Assembly (NCBI GenBank): GCA_025936195.1
Contig: JAICTW010000106.1
Coordinates: forward strand, 1 to 7,551
Length of the DNA: 7,551 bases
Origin: Flavisolibacter sp.
GTDB lineage: Bacteria; Bacteroidota; Bacteroidia; Chitinophagales; Chitinophagaceae
Direction: 5' to 3'
The position numbers were made by a program, and so were the translations under genes. Positions 1-5,640 of this stretch are shown here, piece after piece (within the stretch, counting starts at the first letter, position 1; each line of letters opens with the position of its first letter). The notes under the pieces are model-generated. The model was given only the letters and a program-made list of their open reading frames with translations, made no database searches and was not told the origin of the DNA.

Positions 1-86
1 AAAATTGCTGCTATCATGGAGAAGCGACTGCAATGCTATAATCATCCTTCTTATTTCACTCTTTCCCTTGCTTTAATGCAAACTCA

Positions 87-117
87 TTGTTGCGCAACTT
101 CCCCTCTCTTAGCTTTT
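87..117 (+). promoter_or_regulatory. Weak candidate Bacteroidota-type promoter for the susC-like operon
   Basis: The Bacteroidota housekeeping promoter has a -7 element TAnnTTTG and a -33 element centred on TTG. Positions 110-117 read TAGCTTTT, which matches five of the six fixed bases. TTG triplets lie at 87-89 and 90-92, 20 and 17 bases upstream, which is acceptable spacing. I found no better match between 1 and 223. Transcription would begin about 100 bases before the SusC-like start codon. The match is imperfect and the region is T-rich, so chance is a real possibility, and the true promoter may lie before the window. Confidence 0.25.
89..98. repeat. Perfect 10-bp palindrome, possible operator
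   Basis: GTTGCGCAAC equals its own reverse complement. The symmetry does not extend outward (T at 88, T at 99). It overlaps the upstream half of the candidate promoter, where a dimeric regulator could bind. A 10-bp palindrome has a noticeable chance of occurring at random in a region of this size, so an operator role is only a suggestion. Confidence 0.25.
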
Positions 118-148
118 CTTTTTTCTGTTTCCAGCCTCGTGTACAATC

Positions 149-178
149 CAGCTTTCTCAATTTCCTTAAAAGAAGCTG
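149..178 (+). other. Possible small hairpin in the leader
   Basis: CAGCTT at 149-154 can pair with AAGCTG at 173-178, and CT at 156-157 can pair with AG at 171-172 if T155 bulges. This gives about eight pairs around a 13-base loop, 45 bases before the SusC-like start. No T-tract follows, so it is not a terminator. It is short and interrupted, and may have no function. Confidence 0.15.
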
Positions 179-223
179 CCAGGAAAACCAGGATCATCAT
201 TTTCAACTTTAAAAGATTGCTGT

Positions 224-3200
224 ATGAGAATTGAATCAACCAATTCATCAAAAAGGTTTTTTAGAAACAGGTATGTCCTTATTTTTTTTGCTTTGTTTCA
301 GTTGGTAAGCATTTCCCTTTTTGCTCAATCCAAAAGAGTGGAAGGTACCGTCACCGACTCCAAAGGTGTTCCACTTGAAGGAGCAACCGTGCAGGTAAAA
401 GGAACCAATAATGCTGTTGTCACGGATGGCAAAGGCAAATATATGCTGTCTGCCGGAACCGGTGCTACACTTGTGTTCTCCTATGCAGGCTTACTCAGCA
501 AAGAAGAAAAAATTGATGCCCGCCCGGTGATCAATATTTCACTGCAGGAAAATCCTTCTTCGTTGGAAAATGTGGTAGTCGTTGGTTATGGTACACAGAA
601 GAAGGTGAATTTAAGTGGTGCTGTGGCCCAGGTTTCAGGCAAAGAATTAGCGAACAAGCCTGCACCAAATGTTACAGGGGCTTTGCAAGGCGTTTTACCG
701 GGATTGACCGTGGTGAGAGGCAATGGCCAGCCAGGTGGCGAAGGATATGGCATTCGAATTCGGGGCTTTACTTCAGCTAACAGTGCCAATGCACTAGTGT
801 TGGTTGATGGTATTGAGCAGGATTTGAATCTGATTGACCCCAGCGATGTAGAATCTATTTCGGTTTTGAAAGACGCTTCTGCTTCGGCCATTTATGGAGC
901 CAGAGCGGCAGCCGGTGTTATCCTGGTAACCACCAAACAAGGCGCACCCGGAAAAACAAGAATCAATCTTAGCAGCAATTATGGAATTAATATAACCGCA
1001 AGGCAACCACAGCGGCTTGATTCCTGGGATGAGCAAGTCCTAATTGATGAAGCACGGTTAAACGCCACAGGAGCTCCCGAATTCAATGCGGAGCAATACG
1101 AGTGGTTAAAGAATCCAAACTTCGATTACCGTCCAAATCCAACCCAGGACCGCTGGGAATATTTTGGTAATAACAACTGGGTAAAAGAAGGAATGGATAA
1201 GATCAATCATCAGCAAAATCATTCCCTTTCCATTAGCGGAGGTGAACAAAAATTAAATTACCTCGTATCCGGCGCCTACTTCAAACGCGATGGTGTTTTA
1301 AGATATGGCCCTGATGATAACAGCAGAATTAATTTTAAAGCAAACGTGAATGCTGAACTGGGACAGTATGTTAGTTTGAAACTCACGACAGGCTATATCA
1401 ATTCATTGGTCCGGGAAAATGCTTTTGGTACAGACCAGATCATTAACCGTCTCTACCGCAGCCGTGCACGCCAGTCCTTATACACACCGCCGGAAGACAT
1501 CACCGGTCAGCCTTACAATGGTGATTTGCAGATCAATGCTGTGGATATTGAAAAGAACGGAGGTATTGAAAAGAGAGATTATGAAACCTATACGGGCCGG
1601 TTAAATCTGCAGGTGAAAAATGTAGTGAAAGGTTTGACCCTGGACGTAATAGGATGGAGAAACCAGAACTATTACAACATGGAAAACGATGCAAGAAGTC
1701 TTTACTGGTATGGCCGTACTACAAATACCGTTCGCTTCAGCGTAAATGTTCCGAATTCAATTATCATTCAGAAGAACAAAGCCTATCAAAACAATCTTCA
1801 GAGCTACTTCACTTATGAATATAAACTGAAGCAACACAGTTTTAAATTGATGCAGGGAGGTTCGTATGAAGAGTATCGCAAGGATGAAGTCGTTGCTTCT
1901 GCAAAAAATATGATCACGAATGATTTCTTCAGTTTGAATTATGGTGACCCATTGACAGTAACCAGTAAGGATAATGTTGAAACCTGGGCTTTGGCTTCCT
2001 TGTTTGGAAGATTGAATTATAATTTCGCAGGTAAGTATTTATTCGAAGCTTCCTATCGTTATGATGGCAGCTCGCGGCTTGCACCTCAAAACCGCTGGCA
2101 GCTATTTCCTTCCTTCTCTGCCGCATGGAGAATCAGTGAAGAAAAATTCTTCAGCAGAAATCTTGGTTTCTTTTCCAATTTCAAGATCCGCGGATCATGG
2201 GGACAACTTGGCAATGGATCACCATTGGGATTGTATCCATACATTCCATTACTTACAAGCGGATTGACGACAAGTAATAACCTTGTGTTCAATGATCAGC
2301 GTACACAATATATTTATCAAAGTGTATTGGCTTCTCCCGAAGTAACATGGGAAACGGTTCAGCAGTCGAATATTGGTGTTGACATGGGTGTTTTTGAAAA
2401 CAGGTTGAGCATTACGGCCGACTATTATGTGAAGCGCAATAAGAACATGCTGGCTTCATTAAATCTTCCCAATATCATTGGCATTGCCACTCCCTCTTAC
2501 AATGTTGGTGAATTAAAAAGCTGGGGTAAGGAATTGGAAGTAAGATGGAGAGACAGAATTGGTAAATGGAATTATCACGTAAGTTTCAATATCTCGGACA
2601 ATCAAAACAAACTGGTAAGATACGATGGCAAAAACTCTATTGGTACCGGTGGTGTTGTGTCCTTGCTGGAAGGCTATCCACTGAACAGTGTTTGGGGATA
2701 CAAAACAGCAGGTTATATTCAAAATCAGACAGATCTTGATGCCTACAAAAGAGACGTTCCCACTCCCTACTTCACCAATCTTGCTCCTGGCGATATTAAA
2801 TATCTCGACTTAAATAAAGACGGCAAAATCTCTGCAGGTGGAGGTACCCCTCAGGATCCCGGCGACCTGGTTTATCTCGGAACAACCAATGCCCGTTACA
2901 CTTATGGATTTGATTTAGGATTTAGCTGGAAAGGATTTGATTTCTCTACTTTTTTGCAGGGAGCTTTGGTAAGAAAATTCCTGATTGATGAAGGAACGCT
3001 TTCTCCAATGCTTGGTACTGCAGATATGCCCTGGACCATTCACATGGATCGCTGGACACCGGATAATCCAAATGCATTTTTTCCAAGGATGTATCAAACA
3101 GATGCACACAATTTCAAGCCCTCCGACAAATGGGCGCAAAATGGAAATTACCTGCGTTTGAAAAATGTGCAGTTGGGATATACCATTCCCATTCACAACA

Positions 3201-3361
3201 GAAAAAATATACGCAGCATTCAGGTGTACCTGTCAGGTCAGGACCTGTGGGAAGCAACAAAAGTGCTGAGTGTGTTTGACCCTGAAGTTGGTAACGACGT
3301 AAGCGCAACAACCTATCCTTTCTATCGTACCATTTCTTTTGGTTTTAATGTCGGTCTTTAA
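224..3361 (+). CDS. SusC/RagA-family TonB-linked outer-membrane transporter
   Basis: This 1045-residue protein is a complete SusC-like transporter, an outer-membrane barrel that imports oligosaccharides together with its SusD partner, powered by TonB. A long basic n-region (K10, R11, R14, R16) and a hydrophobic stretch (17-33) form a signal peptide with a likely cut after FA34, before Q35. Residues about 38-108 form a carboxypeptidase-D regulatory-like domain (VEGTVTDSKGVPLEGATV). The TonB-box and family signature VVVVGYGTQKK is at 117-127. The plug follows, with LVLVDGIEQDLNLIDPSDVE at 191-210 and VLKDASASAIYGARAAAGVI at 214-233. The rest is barrel, with an EF-hand-like loop at 862-869 (DLNKDGKI), ending in SFGFNVGL. 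No STN domain is present, so direct anti-sigma signalling is unlikely. The start is chosen for the signal peptide: an in-frame stop at 167-169 has no ATG after it before 224. The stop is TAA, 14 bp before the SusD-like gene. The glycan imported is not known. Confidence 0.97.
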   Translation: MRIESTNSSKRFFRNRYVLIFFALFQLVSISLFAQSKRVEGTVTDSKGVPLEGATVQVKGTNNAVVTDGKGKYMLSAGTGATLVFSYAGLLSKEEKIDARPVINISLQENPSSLENVVVVGYGTQKKVNLSGAVAQVSGKELANKPAPNVTGALQGVLPGLTVVRGNGQPGGEGYGIRIRGFTSANSANALVLVDGIEQDLNLIDPSDVESISVLKDASASAIYGARAAAGVILVTTKQGAPGKTRINLSSNYGINITARQPQRLDSWDEQVLIDEARLNATGAPEFNAEQYEWLKNPNFDYRPNPTQDRWEYFGNNNWVKEGMDKINHQQNHSLSISGGEQKLNYLVSGAYFKRDGVLRYGPDDNSRINFKANVNAELGQYVSLKLTTGYINSLVRENAFGTDQIINRLYRSRARQSLYTPPEDITGQPYNGDLQINAVDIEKNGGIEKRDYETYTGRLNLQVKNVVKGLTLDVIGWRNQNYYNMENDARSLYWYGRTTNTVRFSVNVPNSIIIQKNKAYQNNLQSYFTYEYKLKQHSFKLMQGGSYEEYRKDEVVASAKNMITNDFFSLNYGDPLTVTSKDNVETWALASLFGRLNYNFAGKYLFEASYRYDGSSRLAPQNRWQLFPSFSAAWRISEEKFFSRNLGFFSNFKIRGSWGQLGNGSPLGLYPYIPLLTSGLTTSNNLVFNDQRTQYIYQSVLASPEVTWETVQQSNIGVDMGVFENRLSITADYYVKRNKNMLASLNLPNIIGIATPSYNVGELKSWGKELEVRWRDRIGKWNYHVSFNISDNQNKLVRYDGKNSIGTGGVVSLLEGYPLNSVWGYKTAGYIQNQTDLDAYKRDVPTPYFTNLAPGDIKYLDLNKDGKISAGGGTPQDPGDLVYLGTTNARYTYGFDLGFSWKGFDFSTFLQGALVRKFLIDEGTLSPMLGTADMPWTIHMDRWTPDNPNAFFPRMYQTDAHNFKPSDKWAQNGNYLRLKNVQLGYTIPIHNRKNIRSIQVYLSGQDLWEATKVLSVFDPEVGNDVSATTYPFYRTISFGFNVGL

Positions 3362-3375
3362 TCAAAAACAAGAAA

Positions 3376-5031
3376 ATGAAAAAGTTTACAATCTATATAA
3401 TGTTTCTAACTGCTGTTCTGGTTTTTGGCAGTTGTAACAAACTCAATCTGAAACCGGAAACACAATTCAGTGATGCAGATTACTGGAATACGGAAAGTGA
3501 TTTGATGAATGCAGCCAACCGGATGTACCAGCAATTGCAAGGCAACTGGATTGATAACAGGGCCGATGATAACGTAGCACAAAGTGGTCCGAATAGTATC
3601 AGCAATGGTTCCAGAACAGTTCCCAATACCAGTTCGGACTGGAACAACCGTTACGATGAAATTTTCACTGCCAATAATATTCTCGAAAAAGGAGTAAAAG
3701 CAAATCTCAGTGATGCTATCAAGAACCGTTATTTAGGCGAAGCCCATTTCTTCAGAGCCTATGCTTATCTGCAATTGGTTCAAAAATATGGCGATGTTCC
3801 TTTGGTATTGCATACACTCGATATTAGCTCGCCTGAATTAACCATGGCCCGTACACCTCGTGCCGACGTGATGAAAGCTATTTATGATGATCTGGATTTT
3901 GCAGCAACTTGGTTGCCCACACGGGCTGCTTTGCCTGCAACACAATGGGGAAGAGTAACCAAAAGCGCAGCATGGGGCATCAAGGCAAGAGCAGCGTTGT
4001 ATGAAGGCACCCGTGAAAAATTCCACGGCGAATCCGGCTGGCAGGCACATTTGCAGTTAGCAATTGATGCTGCTCAAAATGTAATGGGCCAGGGACATAA
4101 ATTGTTTGCTAATTATGGCGATCTGTTTACGCATGCAGGGGAAGGTCCCACCAATACAGAAGCCATCTTTATTAAGATCTATGGTGTGAACAATGGCAAT
4201 GTATTGTTAGGGCATAACAATTCAAGAGATCTTGAAAACGGACGCATTGCCATTACAAGAAATTTGATCCGCGAATACTTGTACACCGATGGACTTCCTG
4301 CATTCAATACCGACAATACACCTTCTGCAACAAAATCGCCTTTATTTGTTTCTGAAGCAGATGAGACCAGTTACAATACTATTCTCCAAAATAGAGATCC
4401 GCGTTTGACTTACACCGTTTTCCAGGCAAATGAACAGGCATACAAAGGTCCCTGGGTTCCTACAACATCATTGGGCGCACGGTCTGCTTATGCAACCAAA
4501 AAAGGATTCAATCTCGAAGACTGGACAATCAATGGTGCAGCAACAGTGGATCGCATCCTAATGCGTTATGCTGAAATCCTTTTGATCTACGCCGAAGCAA
4601 AATATGAATTGAATGGAAGTATCAGCGATGCCGATCTGGATCTTACCATAAATGCCTTACGGAAAAGAGCAGGGCTGAATGTAAAACTCACCAATGCATT
4701 TGTAGCTGCAAACAATTTGAACATGCGGGAAGAGATCCGTAGGGAACGAACAGTGGAACTGGCACTGGAAGGTTTTCGCTATGATGATTTGATCCGTTGG
4801 AAAACGGCTGAAAAAGTGTTACCACAAGATCTACTGGGCGCAAAATTTATTGCAGCCGATTGGCCGGGCACCAATCCCAACACACTAAAATTGAATGCTG
4901 ATAATATCATCATTGCAGAACCGGCAAGTAACCGCAAGTTCCAGGCAGACCGTGATTATTTATATCCTGTGCCGCTTAACGAAATTTCTTTAAGTGGTGG
5001 CAACGTAACGCAGAATCCAAATTGGCAATAA
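3376..5031 (+). CDS. SusD/RagB-family surface glycan-binding lipoprotein
   Basis: This 551-residue lipoprotein is the SusD-like partner of the transporter upstream. In known systems it sits over the SusC barrel as a hinged lid and binds the glycan. The N-terminus MKKFTIYIMFLTAVLVFGSC is a lipoprotein signal with the lipid-bearing Cys at 20, in a relaxed lipobox (FGSC). The SusD N-terminal region includes the usual NLKPETQFSDADYWNTESDL (24-43). The helical TPR-like part includes YLGEAHFFRAYAYLQLVQKY (119-138), then GDVPLV. The C-terminal RagB/SusD region has MRYAEILLIYAEAKYELNG (about 396-414), the arginine-rich REEIRRERTVELALEGFRYD (about 451-470) and the family ending RDYLYPVPLNEI ... TQNPNW. 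Length is normal. The start lies 14 bp after the susC-like stop, with an A-rich leader (AAAAACAAGAAA) and no Shine-Dalgarno sequence, which is typical of Bacteroidota. The genes are surely co-transcribed. Ligand specificity cannot be read from the sequence. Confidence 0.97.
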   Translation: MKKFTIYIMFLTAVLVFGSCNKLNLKPETQFSDADYWNTESDLMNAANRMYQQLQGNWIDNRADDNVAQSGPNSISNGSRTVPNTSSDWNNRYDEIFTANNILEKGVKANLSDAIKNRYLGEAHFFRAYAYLQLVQKYGDVPLVLHTLDISSPELTMARTPRADVMKAIYDDLDFAATWLPTRAALPATQWGRVTKSAAWGIKARAALYEGTREKFHGESGWQAHLQLAIDAAQNVMGQGHKLFANYGDLFTHAGEGPTNTEAIFIKIYGVNNGNVLLGHNNSRDLENGRIAITRNLIREYLYTDGLPAFNTDNTPSATKSPLFVSEADETSYNTILQNRDPRLTYTVFQANEQAYKGPWVPTTSLGARSAYATKKGFNLEDWTINGAATVDRILMRYAEILLIYAEAKYELNGSISDADLDLTINALRKRAGLNVKLTNAFVAANNLNMREEIRRERTVELALEGFRYDDLIRWKTAEKVLPQDLLGAKFIAADWPGTNPNTLKLNADNIIIAEPASNRKFQADRDYLYPVPLNEISLSGGNVTQNPNWQ

Positions 5032-5044
5032 AAAAATTTAAAAA

Positions 5045-5557
5045 ATGAGATCAATACTATTTATATCATTTCTTTTTATCGCTGGTATGTTATTCGTTTC
5101 ATGCGAAAAAAGAGATTACAAAAAAGAAGGCCTGCCTGAATATGCAAACCATTATTATGCGGCCTATCTTCCTAATAATAATTCCGTCGTAACCGCTCAG
5201 CGCAATCAGGCATCTTTATTAAAACTAACGGTTCAATTTTATTCCGCTTATGTACGGGATTACGATGCTGTTGCTTTTTATAACGTATCCACAACAGGCA
5301 TTGCTAATCCTGCGGTACTGGGAGTGGACTATGCCATTGTAGATAAAAACGGAAGTGTCATTCAACCTGTTGATGGGAAATATTCCATCCTGTTTCCACA
5401 GGCAAAAAGAGCAACAGATACTATTTATGTAAAGATGTTGAACAATACGGCTTCGGGTACAAGAAGAGTTCAGGTTCAGCTTATGGACAACTTAACTGAC
5501 AAGTATGAAGTGGATACTTTTTCCACCGCCTACAACCGGCCTATAGATATTAAATGA
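5045..5557 (+). CDS. Small PUL accessory lipoprotein, possibly one DUF4843/Calx-beta-like domain
   Basis: This 170-residue protein begins with a lipoprotein signal (MRSILFISFLFIAGMLFVSC) and a likely lipidated Cys20, followed by a charged stretch (EKRDYKKEG) that would suit surface export. The rest looks all-beta: alternating hydrophobic strands at about 59-68 and 74-82, then VLGVDYAIVDKNGS (91-104), GKYSILFP (111-118), TIYVKML (126-132) and RRVQVQLMDN (140-149). The pattern of a G-x-DY element, an FP turn, a TIYVK strand and a final VQVQLMD strand resembles Calx-beta, DUF4843 or DUF1735-type domains of PUL lipoproteins, but I cannot assign one with certainty. It has room for a single domain only, far smaller than SusE or SusF. 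It starts 13 bp after the SusD-like stop behind an A-rich leader (AAATTTAAAA), so it belongs to the same transcript. A role in glycan capture or in stabilising the SusCD complex is inferred from position. The coding call is firm, the family is not. Confidence 0.85.
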   Translation: MRSILFISFLFIAGMLFVSCEKRDYKKEGLPEYANHYYAAYLPNNNSVVTAQRNQASLLKLTVQFYSAYVRDYDAVAFYNVSTTGIANPAVLGVDYAIVDKNGSVIQPVDGKYSILFPQAKRATDTIYVKMLNNTASGTRRVQVQLMDNLTDKYEVDTFSTAYNRPIDIK

Positions 5558-5591
5558 GCAATCGCTAAGTAAGCAGTCTCTCATAGCAGCC

Positions 5592-5625
5592 AGGTCTTGG
5601 GTAGAATTTATTCAAGACCTTTTTT
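5592..5625 (+). terminator. Intrinsic terminator between the lipoprotein and GH2 genes
   Basis: AGGTCTTG (5592-5599) pairs perfectly with CAAGACCT (5613-5620) across a 13-base loop, and a run of six T (5620-5625) follows at once. This is the classical Rho-independent form for the + strand. It sits 34 bases after the lipoprotein stop and ends 15 bases before the GH2 start. It should end, or strongly reduce, transcription of the binding/import operon. I see no matching A-tract on the other side, so it is not clearly bidirectional. Confidence 0.85.
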
Positions 5626-5640
5626 CAACCTTCAATTCTC

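Noticed and set aside
16..234. Open frame of 72 codons before the SusC-like gene
   Set aside because: The translation is low in complexity and rich in Leu, Ser, Phe and Cys, reflecting a pyrimidine-rich leader. It overlaps the SusC start, has no recognisable domain, and contains the best promoter-like sequence.
586..1036. Minus-strand open frames within the SusC-like gene (586-891 and 794-1036)
   Set aside because: They lie opposite the strongly conserved plug-domain coding sequence and show no recognisable protein features; they are shadows of the + strand gene.
2807..2830. Dockerin/EF-hand-like DLNKDGKI in the SusC-like protein, considered as a sign of a fused dockerin
   Set aside because: A single D-x-N-x-D-G calcium-type loop in this place is common in SusC-family barrels; no second repeat is present.
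1419..3311. Other short open frames on both strands inside the SusC-like gene
   Set aside because: All overlap a continuous well-recognised barrel coding region and show no domain or signal of their own.
3838..4050. Minus-strand Cys-rich 70-codon frame inside the SusD-like gene
   Set aside because: It is opposite conserved SusD helical coding sequence; the cysteines come from antisense reading of GCA-rich codons.
5558..5640. Searched for a promoter or small gene between the lipoprotein and GH2 genes
   Set aside because: No TAnnTTTG-type element with a suitably spaced TTG was found, and no start codon opens a meaningful frame; only the terminator is supported.
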